In this document: positions 45,501 through 54,614 of the stretch, one piece after another
How the letters are laid out: the number at the start of each line of letters is the position of its first letter
How positions within the stretch are numbered: position 1 is the first letter of the stretch
Source of the DNA: Lachnoanaerobaculum gingivalis
GTDB lineage: Bacteria > Bacillota > Clostridia > Lachnospirales > Lachnospiraceae
Assembly: GCF_003862475.1 (NCBI RefSeq)
Contig: NZ_RRCO01000005.1
Location: forward strand, 62,001-126,000
Length of the DNA stretch: 64,000 bases
Direction of reading: 5' to 3'
Translations under genes and position numbers: made by a program
The notes under the pieces: model-generated
The model's input: only the letters and a program-made list of their open reading frames with translations
Told to the model about the DNA's origin: nothing
The model's database searches: none

Positions 45501-45515
45501 TTACTTACCCTCCTA

Positions 45516-46058
45516 TTATTTCTTACCGGTCTTACCGACTTTACGTCTGATAACTTCAGTAGAGTATTTGATACCCTTGCCCTTATATGGCTCAGGCTTT
45601 CTCTTGCCTCTTATTTCAGCAGCGTACTGACCTACTTTTTCCTTGTCAATACCCTGAATCTTTATGATGTTCTGTCCGTCAAGAACAGATGTGATACCTT
45701 CAGGATCTTCCATCTCTACAGGATGTGAATATCCAAGTGAAAGTACAAGCTTGTTTCCTTGCTTTGCTGCTCTGTAACCAACACCGTTTACCTCAAGTAC
45801 CTTCTCATAGCCTTCGGTTACACCTACTACCATGTTATGTATAAGAGTTCTTGTGAGACCGTGTAATGCCTTATTCTTCTTTAAGTCATTTGGTCTAGTT
45901 ACTACAATATCATCACCTTCCTGCTTAATAGTCATTTCTACAGGTAATGCTCTCTCAAGTGTACCCTTAGGACCTTTTACAGTCACATGATTATTTTCTG
46001 CAATTGTAACAGTTACTCCTGCCGGAATTGCGATAGGCATTCTTCCAATTCGTGACAT
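45516..46058 (-). CDS. rplF: Ribosomal protein L6
   Basis: 180 residues with two L6 repeats: [19 protein letters not shown] at the start and [20 protein letters not shown] near the end. The gap upstream to rpsH is unusually long (331 bp) and filled with hairpins and a repeat element. Confidence 0.98.
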   Translation of the reverse strand: MSRIGRMPIAIPAGVTVTIAENNHVTVKGPKGTLERALPVEMTIKQEGDDIVVTRPNDLKKNKALHGLTRTLIHNMVVGVTEGYEKVLEVNGVGYRAAKQGNKLVLSLGYSHPVEMEDPEGITSVLDGQNIIKIQGIDKEKVGQYAAEIRGKRKPEPYKGKGIKYSTEVIRRKVGKTGKK

Positions 46059-46083
46059 GCCGTCTTCCTCCTTAAATTTATCG

Positions 46084-46165
46084 TGAGCTTTCGCTCAGGT
46101 TTTCAGGTTTATATCATCTAATAGGCAGTCACTAAAGAATGATCTTTATGACTACTGCTATTAGA
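46084..46165. promoter_or_regulatory. Hairpins in the rpsH-rplF gap, next to the repeat element
   Basis: TGAGC (46084-46088) and GCTCA (46093-46097) form a small hairpin about 25 nt upstream of the rplF start. CTAATAG (46118-46124) pairs with CTATTAG (46157-46163), and the sequences between form an imperfect long stem closed by CTAAAGA/TCTTTAT. These could affect rplF translation or mRNA stability. Confidence 0.4.
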
Positions 46166-46192
46166 GTTGAAACTTAATTATATTTGTTGTAT

Positions 46193-46380
46193 CCACTCGG
46201 CATTGGCATACATATATGTGCCGGGTGGGTTCGACTCCACTAGCGCTCAAACTACGTTTTCGCTGAGTGTCGCGAACGACTTTCACACTAAGTTCACACT
46301 GCGTGTTCACTAAGTGTTCAATGTCTCGGGACGGGCTTTCGTACTAAATTCGCACTGCACTTCGTTTGTGCTCATTAAGT
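46193..46380. repeat. Palindromic repeat element, copy A (rpsH-rplF gap)
   Basis: This begins with an imperfect palindrome, CACTCGGCATTGGCATACAT / ATATGTGCCGGGTGG (46194-46228), and ends with a 56-bp block (46325-46380) that recurs exactly at 46959-47014. Inside are related short units with ACTAAGTTC...CACT...GTG(C/T)TCA(C/T)TAAG. It is visibly GC-richer than the surrounding genes and codes for nothing obvious. Compare copy B at 46877-47014. Confidence 0.75.
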
Positions 46381-46389
46381 ACGGGGTGC

Positions 46390-46791
46390 CTACCAAACGA
46401 AAGCAAGTACTTCTCCACCTACGTTAAGCTTTCTTGCTTCTTTATCTGTGATAACGCCGTTATTTGTTGAAATAATAGCTGTTCCAAGACCACCAAGAAC
46501 TCTTGGAAGCTCTTCTCTGCTTGCGTATATACGTAAGCCCGGCTTTGAAATTCTCTTCAATCCACTTATTATTCTCTCGCTCTTGTTAGCTGTATACTTT
46601 AAGAATATTCTGATATCCTTGAAGTTACCATTGTCAACAAGTTCGTACTTCTCTACATAACCTTCTTCTACAAGTATGTTAGCTATTGCTATTTTCATCT
46701 TTGAGGAAGGAATATCAACTGAGTCATGTTTTGCAGTATTTGCATTTCTGATTCTGGTAAGCATATCTGCAATTGGATCGCTCATTGTCAT
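46390..46791 (-). CDS. rpsH: Ribosomal protein S8
   Basis: 133 residues: [18 protein letters not shown] at the start and GEVLAFVW at the end. It binds 16S rRNA and in other bacteria represses the spc operon. Both flanking gaps, normally short, carry a repeat element (331 bp before rplF, 236 bp after rpsZ). Confidence 0.98.
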   Translation of the reverse strand: MTMSDPIADMLTRIRNANTAKHDSVDIPSSKMKIAIANILVEEGYVEKYELVDNGNFKDIRIFLKYTANKSERIISGLKRISKPGLRIYASREELPRVLGGLGTAIISTNNGVITDKEARKLNVGGEVLAFVW

Positions 46792-46876
46792 GGAATTTTT
46801 TCCTCCTGTTTATTTTAAATGTATCTGATTATAACTATTTTTACTTCTTTCAAGCTGTTCGGTAACATAAAAGCGT

Positions 46877-47014
46877 CCACTCGACATCGGCATATATGTG
46901 TGCCGGGTGGCGTCCACTCGACTAAGTTCGCACTTCGCTTTGCTTGTGCTCACTAAGGCTCGGGACGGGCTTTCGTACTAAATTCGCACTGCACTTCGTT
47001 TGTGCTCATTAAGT
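46877..47014. repeat. Palindromic repeat element, copy B (rpsZ-rpsH gap)
   Basis: This has the same layout as copy A. CCACTCGACATCGGCATA with TGTGCCGGGTGG forms the palindrome (46878-46911). Then come a GACTAAGTTCGCACTTCGC unit and the 56-bp block identical to copy A (46959-47014). It ends 14 bp before the rpsZ stop codon. Confidence 0.75.
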
Positions 47015-47027
47015 GCTCAATGCCTGC

Positions 47028-47213
47028 CTACCAGCTTGCTTTCTTAACTCCCGGTATTTGACCCTTATAAGCCAATTCACGGAAGCAAATTCTACAGATA
47101 CCATACTTTTTAAGATAAGCATGTGGACGGCCACAGATTTTGCATCTGCTGTACTCTCTTGTAGAGAATTTTGCCGGTCTGGCCTGCTTAATCTTCATTG
47201 AAGTCTTTGCCAT
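47028..47213 (-). CDS. rpsZ: Ribosomal protein S14, zinc-binding type
   Basis: 61 residues: two C-x2-C pairs (CKICGRPH and CRICFREL) make the zinc ribbon of type Z S14. KKASW is the C-terminus. The short zinc form is typical of Firmicutes. Confidence 0.97.
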   Translation of the reverse strand: MAKTSMKIKQARPAKFSTREYSRCKICGRPHAYLKKYGICRICFRELAYKGQIPGVKKASW

Positions 47214-47230
47214 GAAATCTTCCTCCTAAA

Positions 47231-47770
47231 TTATTTGAAAAATGGCATATTGAATAATGTCAAAAGTTCTCTAGCTTCTTCATCTGTGTTTGCTGTAGTA
47301 ACGAATATAACATCCATACCACGCACCTTATCAATCTTATCATACTCTATCTCAGGGAAGATAAGCTGTTCCTTAACTCCAAGAGCATAGTTTCCTCTGC
47401 CATCAAATGCATTAGGATTAACACCTCTAAAGTCACGCACTCTTGGAAGAGCAAGATTTATAAGTCTGTCAGCAAACTCATACATCTTTGAACCACGAAG
47501 AGTTACCTTACAACCTATAGGCATACCCTCTCTAAGTTTAAAGTTAGCAACTGATTTCTTTGCCTTTGTAACTACCGCCTTTTGTCCGGAGATAATTTCA
47601 AGATCTCTAACTGCAGCATCTAATACTTTTGCATTATCTTTTGCTTCACCGACAGCCATGTTGATAACAATCTTATCAAGCTTCGGTACCTGCATAGGAT
47701 TCTTATAGCCAAACTTCTCAATCATCTTTGCAACGATTTCGTTCTCATATGTTTCCCTTAATCTTGTCAT
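47231..47770 (-). CDS. rplE: Ribosomal protein L5
   Basis: 179 residues: [20 protein letters not shown] and [20 protein letters not shown] are diagnostic. It binds 5S rRNA and the P-site tRNA. It lies 17 bp before rpsZ. Confidence 0.98.
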   Translation of the reverse strand: MTRLRETYENEIVAKMIEKFGYKNPMQVPKLDKIVINMAVGEAKDNAKVLDAAVRDLEIISGQKAVVTKAKKSVANFKLREGMPIGCKVTLRGSKMYEFADRLINLALPRVRDFRGVNPNAFDGRGNYALGVKEQLIFPEIEYDKIDKVRGMDVIFVTTANTDEEARELLTLFNMPFFK

Positions 47771-47787
47771 GTTTTCCTCCTTTCCAA

Positions 47788-48093
47788 TTAGTCGATAGCC
47801 TTGCCGGTCTTCTTAGCTACACGAACCTTCTTGCCGTCTTTTACTTCAAAACCGACTCTTGTAGCCTTACCGTCAACAACTAACATTACATTTGATATAT
47901 CAATAGTTCCCTCTGTATTTACGATTCCACCGTTCTGGTTAGCCATACTTGGTTTTGTATGCTTTGTAATCATATTACAGCCTTCAACTACTACTCTGTT
48001 CTTCTTAGTATCAACCTTTAATACTTTACCTGTCTTGCCTCTATCTTTTCCAGATATGATCTTAACCATATCGTCTCTTTTGATTTTATGCAC
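47788..48093 (-). CDS. rplX: Ribosomal protein L24
   Basis: 101 residues, GTG start 6 nt after AGGAGG. The KOW domain [19 protein letters not shown] and [17 protein letters not shown] are typical. It is an early 50S assembly protein. Confidence 0.98.
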   Translation of the reverse strand: MHKIKRDDMVKIISGKDRGKTGKVLKVDTKKNRVVVEGCNMITKHTKPSMANQNGGIVNTEGTIDISNVMLVVDGKATRVGFEVKDGKKVRVAKKTGKAID

Positions 48094-48104
48094 GCTAGAC
48101 CTCC

Positions 48105-48473
48105 TTATAATACTTCAGGTGCGAGAGATACAATCTTCATAAAATGCTTCTCACGAAGTTCTCTTGCAACCGGTCCAAAGATACGAGTACCTCTTGGAGT
48201 CTTGTCATCCTTGATTATAACTGCTGCGTTTTCATCGAATCTGATGTATGAACCGTCTTTACGGCGTGTGCTATTGACTGATCTTACTACAACAGCCTTA
48301 ACAACATCACCTTTCTTTACAACACCGCCTGGTGTTGCATCTTTAACGGTAGCGACGATTATATCGCCGATATGAGCATATCTTCTAGTTGAACCACCCA
48401 TAACACGAATTGTAAGCAATTCCTTTGCTCCGGTGTTATCGGCTACCTTCAATCTTGTTTCCTGCTGAATCAT
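48105..48473 (-). CDS. rplN: Ribosomal protein L14
   Basis: 122 residues: [20 protein letters not shown] at the start and [20 protein letters not shown] are diagnostic. It lies 11 bp before rplX. Confidence 0.98.
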   Translation of the reverse strand: MIQQETRLKVADNTGAKELLTIRVMGGSTRRYAHIGDIIVATVKDATPGGVVKKGDVVKAVVVRSVNSTRRKDGSYIRFDENAAVIIKDDKTPRGTRIFGPVARELREKHFMKIVSLAPEVL

Positions 48474-48497
48474 GCCGGATACTCCTTCCTACCTAAA

Positions 48498-48752
48498 TTA
48501 TTTTGCCTTCTCAATTATCTGTACAAGTCTCCATCTCTTATCTTTAGAAAGAGGTCTTGTCTCCATAATCTTTACAGTATCGCCAATGTTACATTCATTC
48601 TTTTCATCATGTGCTTTGAACTTAACAGTCTTCTTTACAATCTTGCCATAAAGTGGATGCTTTACATGGTCTTCGATTGCAACAGTGATTGTCTTATCCA
48701 TCTTATCGCTAACAACCTTGCCGATACGGGTTTTTCTAAGATTTCTCTCCAC
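48498..48752 (-). CDS. rpsQ: Ribosomal protein S17
   Basis: 84 residues, GTG start (VERNLRKTR). OB-fold phrases are [20 protein letters not shown] and [27 protein letters not shown] lies upstream. Confidence 0.97.
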   Translation of the reverse strand: MERNLRKTRIGKVVSDKMDKTITVAIEDHVKHPLYGKIVKKTVKFKAHDEKNECNIGDTVKIMETRPLSKDKRWRLVQIIEKAK

Positions 48753-48770
48753 GGTTTATCTCCTTTATCT

Positions 48771-48977
48771 TTATGCCAATTTTGCATTCTCAGTGATAAC
48801 TGTCTGAATTCTGGCAATGTTTCTACGAACTTCCTTAATTCTTGAAGTGTTATCCAACTGGCTGGTTGCATTTTGGAATCTAAGGTTGAAAAGTTCCTTC
48901 TTTGCGGAAACCAATTCCTCATTTAACTGTTCTAAGCTTTTTGACTTTAATTCGTTTACATAATTCTTAGTTTTCAC
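48771..48977 (-). CDS. rpmC: Ribosomal protein L29
   Basis: 68 residues when started at GTG 48977 ([14 protein letters not shown]). This gives the normal L29 N-terminus and an SD (AAGGCGG) 8 nt upstream; an in-frame GTG 9 nt earlier is the alternative. [20 protein letters not shown] is the L29 signature. It overlaps the end of rplP by 11 nt. Confidence 0.95.
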   Translation of the reverse strand: MKTKNYVNELKSKSLEQLNEELVSAKKELFNLRFQNATSQLDNTSRIKEVRRNIARIQTVITENAKLA

Positions 48978-49404
48978 TTGCTTCACCGCCTTCCAAATCA
49001 GCCTTTGAAACTATCTTACATCTGCAAGGAAGCTTATGCATTGCAAGACGAAGAGCCTCTCTGGCAACCTCTTCAGGTACGCCTGCGATCTCAAATAATA
49101 CACGACCCGGCTTTACAACAGCTACCCAATATTCTGTAGATCCCTTACCTGAACCCATTCGAGTCTCAGCAGGTTTTGCTGTAACAGGCTTATCAGGGAA
49201 AATCTTTATCCAAACTTTACCACCACGCTTGATATAACGAGTCATAGCAACTCTGGCAGCCTCTATCTGGTTTGACTTTATCCAACAAGGATCAAGGGAT
49301 ACTAAACCATACTCACCATAAGTGATCTTATTGCCTCTTAAGGCCTTTCCTGCCATAGAACCTCTAAACTGTTTTCTACGCTTTACTCTCTTAGGCATTA
49401 ACAT
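48967..49404 (-). CDS. rplP: Ribosomal protein L16
   Basis: 145 residues, [17 protein letters not shown] at the start. [20 protein letters not shown] is the conserved loop near the tRNA sites. The ATG follows the rpsC stop by 1 nt. Confidence 0.98.
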   Translation of the reverse strand: MLMPKRVKRRKQFRGSMAGKALRGNKITYGEYGLVSLDPCWIKSNQIEAARVAMTRYIKRGGKVWIKIFPDKPVTAKPAETRMGSGKGSTEYWVAVVKPGRVLFEIAGVPEEVAREALRLAMHKLPCRCKIVSKADLEGGEASEN

Positions 49405-49405
49405 A

Positions 49406-50062
49406 TTATTTTACGCTCCCTTCCTGTGTTTTTCTTTGAGGAAGCACCTCACCTGTGTATATCCAAACCTTAACACCAACTTTTCCGTATGTTGTGTTTG
49501 CCTCGGCAAAACCATACTGGATGTCAGCTCTTAATGTCTGAAGAGGAATTGTACCCTCTGAATAGAACTCTGTACGAGCCATATCAGCACCGCCAAGACG
49601 TCCTGAACAGCTTGCCTTGATACCAAGTACTCCCGCCTTCATGCTTCTTGACATTGTTGACTTCATTGCTCTACGGAATGATATACGATTCTCAAGCTGT
49701 GATGCAATGCTTTCAGCTACAAGCTGAGCATCTCTATCAGGTCTCTTGATTTCTTTGATATCAATGAATACTTTCTTATCTGTAAACTTTGATACTTCCT
49801 TCTTTAACTTTTCAACTTCTGCACCCTGCTTACCGATAACAACACCCGGTCTTGCAGTATGAAGTATTATTCTAACTCTGTCTGAAGCACGCTCGATTTC
49901 AATATCTGATACGCTTGCTGAATAAAGCTTGTTCTTTAAGAACTTTCTGATATTGTAGTCTTCTACTAAGCAATCAGCAAAATCCTTATCAGCGTACCAT
50001 CTGGAGCTCCAGTCTTTTATAACACCGACTCTAAGTCCATGTGGATTAACTTTCTGTCCCAT
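49406..50062 (-). CDS. rpsC: Ribosomal protein S3
   Basis: 218 residues with a KH domain ([20 protein letters not shown]) and [20 protein letters not shown] at the start. It is part of the mRNA entry helicase site. Confidence 0.98.
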   Translation of the reverse strand: MGQKVNPHGLRVGVIKDWSSRWYADKDFADCLVEDYNIRKFLKNKLYSASVSDIEIERASDRVRIILHTARPGVVIGKQGAEVEKLKKEVSKFTDKKVFIDIKEIKRPDRDAQLVAESIASQLENRISFRRAMKSTMSRSMKAGVLGIKASCSGRLGGADMARTEFYSEGTIPLQTLRADIQYGFAEANTTYGKVGVKVWIYTGEVLPQRKTQEGSVK

Positions 50063-50076
50063 TTTCGCGTCTCCTC

Positions 50077-50463
50077 CTATCTTTCATCTAAGACCACTGT
50101 GATATGGCTCATTCTCTTCTCGATACGATAAGCTCTACCCTGTGCTCTTGGCTTAATTCTCTTCATTATAGGGCCATCACTTGCATAACACTCTGCAATA
50201 TATAATTTAGAAGGATCTAAATTATTATTGTTCTCAGCATTAGCTACTGCCGACTCTACCAATTTCTTGATAACACTTGACGCATATCTTGGGCTATACA
50301 TAAGAATACCCAAAGCCTCACCAACATTCTTTCCTCTGATTGCATCAAGCACGAAACATGCTTTCTGAACAGGTACTCTGGCATATGAGAGCTTAGCTGA
50401 TGGTCTGGTGTCCTTAACTGCATTTCTTTCTCTTTTAATCTGGGATCTATGTCCTTTTGCCAT
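50077..50463 (-). CDS. rplV: Ribosomal protein L22
   Basis: 128 residues. [20 protein letters not shown]-type C-terminal hairpin (here [20 protein letters not shown]) lines the exit tunnel. It lies 14 bp before rpsC. Confidence 0.98.
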   Translation of the reverse strand: MAKGHRSQIKRERNAVKDTRPSAKLSYARVPVQKACFVLDAIRGKNVGEALGILMYSPRYASSVIKKLVESAVANAENNNNLDPSKLYIAECYASDGPIMKRIKPRAQGRAYRIEKRMSHITVVLDER

Positions 50464-50489
50464 TTAAAAAACCTCCTTTCAACCCTCTC

Positions 50490-50768
50490 TTATCTTGAAG
50501 CTTTCTTATCGTCAGCTTTATGTCCTTTGTAAGTTCTTGTTGCAACGAACTCACCAAGCTTATGTCCTACCATATCCTCGGTAACATATACCGGAACATG
50601 CTTTCTTCCATCATGAACAGCAATAGTATGACCTACCATCTGTGGGAAGATTGTTGAACGGCGTGACCATGTTTTAATAACACTCTTGTCGCCGGTCTGA
50701 TTCATTGCATCAACTTTCTTTAATAAACTTGCATCTGCAAATGGTCCTTTTTTAAGTGAACGTGACAT
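50490..50768 (-). CDS. rpsS: Ribosomal protein S19
   Basis: 92 residues: [20 protein letters not shown] and [20 protein letters not shown] are diagnostic. It lies between rplB and rplV in the S10 operon. Confidence 0.98.
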   Translation of the reverse strand: MSRSLKKGPFADASLLKKVDAMNQTGDKSVIKTWSRRSTIFPQMVGHTIAVHDGRKHVPVYVTEDMVGHKLGEFVATRTYKGHKADDKKASR

Positions 50769-50782
50769 TTATCTTTCCTCCT

Positions 50783-51631
50783 TTATTTAGTAGCGGCCTT
50801 ACCATCTCTTCTTCTGATGATCAACTTATTAGACTGTTTCTTCTTGTTTCTAGTCTTAAGACCAAGAGCCGGCTTGCCCCAAGGAGTAGATGGACCCGGA
50901 CGACCGATTCCGGTTTTACCTTCACCACCACCGTGTGGATGGTCATTAGGGTTCATAACAGAACCACGAACTGTAGGTCTTATACCCATGTGACGCTTTC
51001 TTCCTGCCTTACCAAGTTTAACAAGTGAATGCTCACCGTTTCCAACTACACCGATAGTAGCTCTGCAAATGATTGGAACCATTCTCATCTCACCTGATGG
51101 AAGACGAAGAGTTGCATACTTGCCTTCTTTTGCCATAAGCTGTGCCACATTTCCTGCTGAACGAACAAGCTGTCCGCCCTTTCCCGGATAAAGCTCAATG
51201 TTATGAATCTGTGCACCTACAGGAATCTCTGCAAGTGGTAAACAGTTTCCAACTCTGGCCTCTGCACCTGAACCGCTTACTATTGTAGCTCCGACCTGAA
51301 GTCCTTCAGGAGCAAGTATATAAGCCTTAGCACCATCTACATATGCGATAAGCGCAATGTTGGCTGTTCTGTTCGGATCATACTCTATAGCAACAACTTT
51401 TGCAGGAACTCCGTCTTTAGAGTTTCTCTTAAAATCGATGATTCTGTATTTTCTCTTTGCACCGCCACCGCGATGTCTAACTGTTATTTTACCCTGATTG
51501 TTTCTTCCTGAGTTCTTCTTAATTGGTGCCAATAATGACTTCTCAGGAGTACTCTTTGTGATTACGCTAAAGTCCAAACCTGTCATATTTCTTCTTGACG
51601 GTGTATATGGACTATATTTCTTTATTCCCAT
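50783..51631 (-). CDS. rplB: Ribosomal protein L2
   Basis: 282 residues from ATG 51631 ([14 protein letters not shown]), just after AAGGAG; the longer frame begins in the spacer. The C-terminal [20 protein letters not shown] contains the conserved histidine region near the peptidyl transferase centre. Confidence 0.98.
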   Translation of the reverse strand: MGIKKYSPYTPSRRNMTGLDFSVITKSTPEKSLLAPIKKNSGRNNQGKITVRHRGGGAKRKYRIIDFKRNSKDGVPAKVVAIEYDPNRTANIALIAYVDGAKAYILAPEGLQVGATIVSGSGAEARVGNCLPLAEIPVGAQIHNIELYPGKGGQLVRSAGNVAQLMAKEGKYATLRLPSGEMRMVPIICRATIGVVGNGEHSLVKLGKAGRKRHMGIRPTVRGSVMNPNDHPHGGGEGKTGIGRPGPSTPWGKPALGLKTRNKKKQSNKLIIRRRDGKAATK

Positions 51632-51645
51632 TTTTTCTCCTTCTT

Positions 51646-51720
51646 GTGCTACGCACTTTATCACGGCAGGATGCCGTATAATACATCCCGATCATATCGG
51701 GAAAGCAACACTTGTTGCTT
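51646..51720. promoter_or_regulatory. Array of four small perfect hairpins between rplW and rplB
   Basis: In the 87-nt gap, four inverted repeats follow each other: GTGC/GCAC (51646-51656), ACGGCA/TGCCGT (51663-51677), CCCGAT/ATCGGG (51687-51701) and AAGCAACA/TGTTGCTT (51703-51720), the last overlapping the rplW stop. None has a U-run on the minus strand. They may tune mRNA stability between the genes. Confidence 0.6.
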
Positions 51721-52018
51721 ATAAGCCCTGGAACAACTCGATATCTTTGCTATCCTCTGTAAGCCATACAATAGCCTTCTTGACTTTTGCTGTCTTACCT
51801 GTTGTCATTCCTCTTCTTCTTGTCTTTCCATCCTGGTTCATAGTGTTTACTTTTGTAACCTTAACGCCGTCAAACATCTTCTCAACTGCTTCTTTGATCA
51901 TTGTCTTGTTTGATTCAGGATGTACAAGGAAAGTATATTTCTTCTCTGTCATGCCAAGCATGCTCTTCTCTGTAATAACCGGCTTAAGTATTACGTCATA
52001 GTATTGAATATTTGCCAT
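51719..52018 (-). CDS. rplW: Ribosomal protein L23
   Basis: 99 residues: [20 protein letters not shown] and [20 protein letters not shown] are typical. It forms the docking site for trigger factor and SRP at the tunnel exit. Its ATG overlaps the rplD stop (TAATG). Confidence 0.98.
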   Translation of the reverse strand: MANIQYYDVILKPVITEKSMLGMTEKKYTFLVHPESNKTMIKEAVEKMFDGVKVTKVNTMNQDGKTRRRGMTTGKTAKVKKAIVWLTEDSKDIELFQGL

Positions 52019-52638
52019 TACGCATATACCTCCTCTATAGTCTTAACAGCGTCCTTAGAAGCAACTACTGTGTTGTACTTTAAGATATCATATACATTGA
52101 TAGTCTTAGGTGAAGCAGCCTTAACACCGTAAATATTTCTAACAGAAAGTACAGTGTTCTTCTCATTCTCAGCACATACAACAAGAGCCTTCTTAACATT
52201 TAAGTTATTTAAAGTCTGCTGCATTTTCTTTGTCTTAATTTCGCTCATTGCGAAATCATCAACAACGATGAACTTGTTCTCAAGAACTCTGCTTGTAAGA
52301 GCACTCTTAAGAGCAATTCTCTTCTCTTTTTTATTTAAGTTAATTGTATAATCTCTTGGAGTAGGTGCGAATACAACACCGCCACCCTTCCACTGAGGTG
52401 ATCTTGTTGAACCCTGACGTGCATGTCCTGTACCTTTTTGCTTCCAAGGCTTTCTTCCGCCACCACTAACTTCGGAACGTGTCTTTGCCTTTTGTGTTCC
52501 CTGACGCTTGTTTGCCAACTGTGCAACAACTGCCATATGAACTAAATGCTCGTTAACATTAACTCCGAACACAGCATCATTTAATTCTATACTACCAACT
52601 TCTTTTCCTTCAATATTAAATACTGATATATTAGCCAT
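52018..52638 (-). CDS. rplD: Ribosomal protein L4
   Basis: 206 residues. The tunnel loop region [20 protein letters not shown] and [20 protein letters not shown] is diagnostic. L4 is a known autoregulator of S10 operons in some bacteria, relevant to the structured leader upstream of rpsJ. Confidence 0.98.
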   Translation of the reverse strand: MANISVFNIEGKEVGSIELNDAVFGVNVNEHLVHMAVVAQLANKRQGTQKAKTRSEVSGGGRKPWKQKGTGHARQGSTRSPQWKGGGVVFAPTPRDYTINLNKKEKRIALKSALTSRVLENKFIVVDDFAMSEIKTKKMQQTLNNLNVKKALVVCAENEKNTVLSVRNIYGVKAASPKTINVYDILKYNTVVASKDAVKTIEEVYA

Positions 52639-52660
52639 TTGTGTTCCTCCTTTCTGTTAG

Positions 52661-53338
52661 TTATTTTTTCTTAACAGTCTCTTTTAATGTTATTAAAGCT
52701 TTCTTTGAACCAGGCATTGAACCCTTTACAAGGATAAGATTCTTGTCCGCATCAACTCTTACGATTTCAAGATTCTGTGTAGTTACCTTCTTTGCACCCA
52801 TATGTCCCGGCATTCCTTTGCCCTTAAATACATGGCTTGGATCTGAAGATGAACCGTTTGAACCCTGATGGCGGTGGAACTTAGAACCGTGACTCATAGG
52901 TCCTCTTGACTGTCCGTGACGCTTAATAGCGCCCTGGAATCCTTTACCCTTTGAGATAGCAGTCGCATCAACTTTATCTCCTGCAGCAAATATGTCAGCT
53001 TTGATCTCATTCTTTACTGCATACTCAGATGCGTTCTCAAACTTGAACTCTCTGATAAATCTTCCGGCTGCAAAAACTTCTCTCTTCTTGTCGCCATTTT
53101 CTACTACAGTCTTCTCAACTCCTGCCTTAGCAAGGTGACCTGACTTAGCCTTGTTAACCAACTTTGTACGGATCTGTCCATATGCAACCTGAACTGAATT
53201 GTATCCGTCATTTTCCTCTGTCTTAACCTGTGTAACAACACATGGTCCTGCAAGAAGAACTGTTACAGGTATTAACACACCGTTCTCATCGAAAATCTGT
53301 GTCATACCGACTTTTCTAGCAAGTATTGCCTTCTTCAT
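52661..53338 (-). CDS. rplC: Ribosomal protein L3
   Basis: 225 residues, with [20 protein letters not shown] at the start and [20 protein letters not shown] in the core. AGGAGG precedes ATG 53338. The 76-bp gap to rpsJ has small hairpins (GAGCAC/GTGCTC at 53368-53382, ATCCT/AGGAT at 53383-53397). Confidence 0.98.
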   Translation of the reverse strand: MKKAILARKVGMTQIFDENGVLIPVTVLLAGPCVVTQVKTEENDGYNSVQVAYGQIRTKLVNKAKSGHLAKAGVEKTVVENGDKKREVFAAGRFIREFKFENASEYAVKNEIKADIFAAGDKVDATAISKGKGFQGAIKRHGQSRGPMSHGSKFHRHQGSNGSSSDPSHVFKGKGMPGHMGAKKVTTQNLEIVRVDADKNLILVKGSMPGSKKALITLKETVKKK

Positions 53339-53414
53339 TAATATACCTCCTGGTTTATTCTACAGCGGAGCACTTAGTGCTCATCCTAGAGCAGGATTAA
53401 CGCCATTTAGCGGA

Positions 53415-53732
53415 TTATCTACTCTTCATTTTGATGTCTATGTTCACACCTGCAGGCATTTCCAATCTGGAAAGTGCATCAACAGTCTTTTGTGATGGTG
53501 CAATGACATCAATCAATCTCTTGTGAGTTCTCTGCTCGAACTGCTCACGAGAGTCTTTGTACTTATGTACAGCTCTAAGGATAGTAACCACTTCCTTCTT
53601 TGTTGGTAGTGGAACAGGTCCTGAAACAGCTGCTCCTGTCTTCTTTACAGTATCAACAATTCTTGCAGCACAGCTGTCAACTAATTGGTGATCATAAGCT
53701 TTTAATGTGATTCTCATTACCTGATTTGCCAT
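53415..53732 (-). CDS. rpsJ: Ribosomal protein S10
   Basis: 105 residues from ATG 53732 ([14 protein letters not shown]), after AGGAGG; a longer frame runs back through the SD into the leader. [20 protein letters not shown] is diagnostic. It is the first gene of the S10 operon and has a roughly 220-nt structured leader. Confidence 0.97.
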   Translation of the reverse strand: MANQVMRITLKAYDHQLVDSCAARIVDTVKKTGAAVSGPVPLPTKKEVVTILRAVHKYKDSREQFEQRTHKRLIDVIAPSQKTVDALSRLEMPAGVNIDIKMKSR

Positions 53733-53772
53733 AAAAAAAGCCGCCTCCTTTTCAATCTTTATAAAAGAAATT

Positions 53773-53865
53773 GACAAGTGGTGACTGTACACTCTTCCGT
53801 GCGTGTCATGGTGACCAACCCACGAAAATACTCAATATGAGATGCTGTTTGTACAGTGACTTGTC
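53773..53865 (-). promoter_or_regulatory. Structured leader of the S10 operon
   Basis: On the minus strand GACAAGTCACTGTAC (53851-53865) pairs with GTACAGTCACCACTTGTC (53773-53790): 7 bp, a small internal loop, then 7 bp, enclosing about 60 nt. It lies 41 nt upstream of the rpsJ start and downstream of a promoter. A role in feedback control by a ribosomal protein is inferred. Confidence 0.6.
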
Positions 53866-53952
53866 GCCAGTTTTTGCAACATGACCTTCGCTCCACATAA
53901 AACCCGTAAACGGCAACCTATGCTTCATAGCTATCAATGTCACAGCTATACT

Positions 53953-53981
53953 AGGATAGCATAGATAAAAACCGATTGCAA
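53953..53981 (-). promoter_or_regulatory. Promoter of the S10 operon
   Basis: On the minus strand TTGCAA (53976-53981), a 17-bp spacer and TATCCT (53953-53958), preceded by TGC, form an extended -10 promoter. A GCTAT/ATAGC inverted repeat overlaps the -10. The tRNA-Leu promoter at 56109-56137 has the same TTGCAA-17-TGC layout. Confidence 0.6.
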
Positions 53982-54021
53982 GCACTTTTTTACATTGATT
54001 TATGTTTTTTTTCAAGTACTT

Positions 54022-54045
54022 AAAACCGGTTTTTTATCGGCTTTA
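54022..54045 (-). terminator. Possible terminator after the ECF S-component gene
   Basis: On the minus strand AAGCCG and CGGTTTT form a short stem followed by TTTTAAG, 12-35 nt after the stop at 54057. It is weak, but it sits where a unit boundary is expected, before the S10 promoter. Confidence 0.4.
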
Positions 54046-54056
54046 TTTTTTTGATT

Positions 54057-54605
54057 CTAATCAAAGTTTTTTCTTAAATTATGTTGCTCCATAAACTTTA
54101 ATATGGCAAATGCCATAAAACTGTTTATCGGAATTAAAATTATATTTTTAACGGCTCTCATAGGTAATATTGCAAGAAAAGCTTTTCCATATAATATGTT
54201 CAGCCATAATGTACCAAGCATTATGTTACATATATAGCTGACAAGAATTTCCGCTATTAATATTCTCTTTATTGAAACAGGCTTTTTATATAGAAGACTT
54301 CCGTATATAAGCCCTGCAATAATTGCATTGAATGTAAATCCCGGAAAGAAAGGTCCGGTAGGCTTTATCATATATTTTGCAATATCTGTAATCGCCCCGA
54401 ATATACTTCCCACTATCGGCCCGAATAAATATCCGATTCCGACTGTAGTTAATGAAGAAAATCCGATCTTTAGGAAATTACCTATCGGAACCGTAAATGC
54501 TCCCAGTATAATTGACAGCGCAACAAACATTGCCACTGTAGTAATTGTCTTCACTTTTTTTAATTCATTATATGAAAACAAAAATAACTCTTTTATATCT
54601 CCCAT
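54057..54605 (-). CDS. ECF transporter S component, folate-family type
   Basis: 182 residues with about six hydrophobic helices. After a short N-terminus, KVKTITTVAMFVALSIILGA is the ECF S-component start (helix 1 with the Ala-rich contact to EcfT), and GIGYLFGPIVGSIFGAITDI follows. It resembles the folate-family (FolT-like) S components of clostridia. It would bind a vitamin and use a shared EcfAAT module, which is not in the window. It lies 9 bp after the malic enzyme gene. Confidence 0.8.
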   Translation of the reverse strand: MGDIKELFLFSYNELKKVKTITTVAMFVALSIILGAFTVPIGNFLKIGFSSLTTVGIGYLFGPIVGSIFGAITDIAKYMIKPTGPFFPGFTFNAIIAGLIYGSLLYKKPVSIKRILIAEILVSYICNIMLGTLWLNILYGKAFLAILPMRAVKNIILIPINSFMAFAILKFMEQHNLRKNFD

Positions 54606-54614
54606 ATCTACATC

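Noticed and set aside
46224-46246. tRNA T-arm-like GGGTTCGACTCC in repeat copy A
   Set aside because: There is no acceptor stem, D-arm or anticodon arm at the right distances; the likeness is confined to about 12 bases and is not in copy B.
46190-47014. CRISPR array
   Set aside because: There are only two long copies with a gene between them, no regular short repeat-spacer pattern and no cas genes.
48662-48922. 86-codon minus-strand frame across rpsQ-rpmC
   Set aside because: It is an out-of-frame shadow of two ribosomal genes with no SD.
53806-54015. 69-codon minus-strand open frame upstream of rpsJ
   Set aside because: It overlaps the S10 promoter and structured leader, has no clear SD, and its translation matches nothing.
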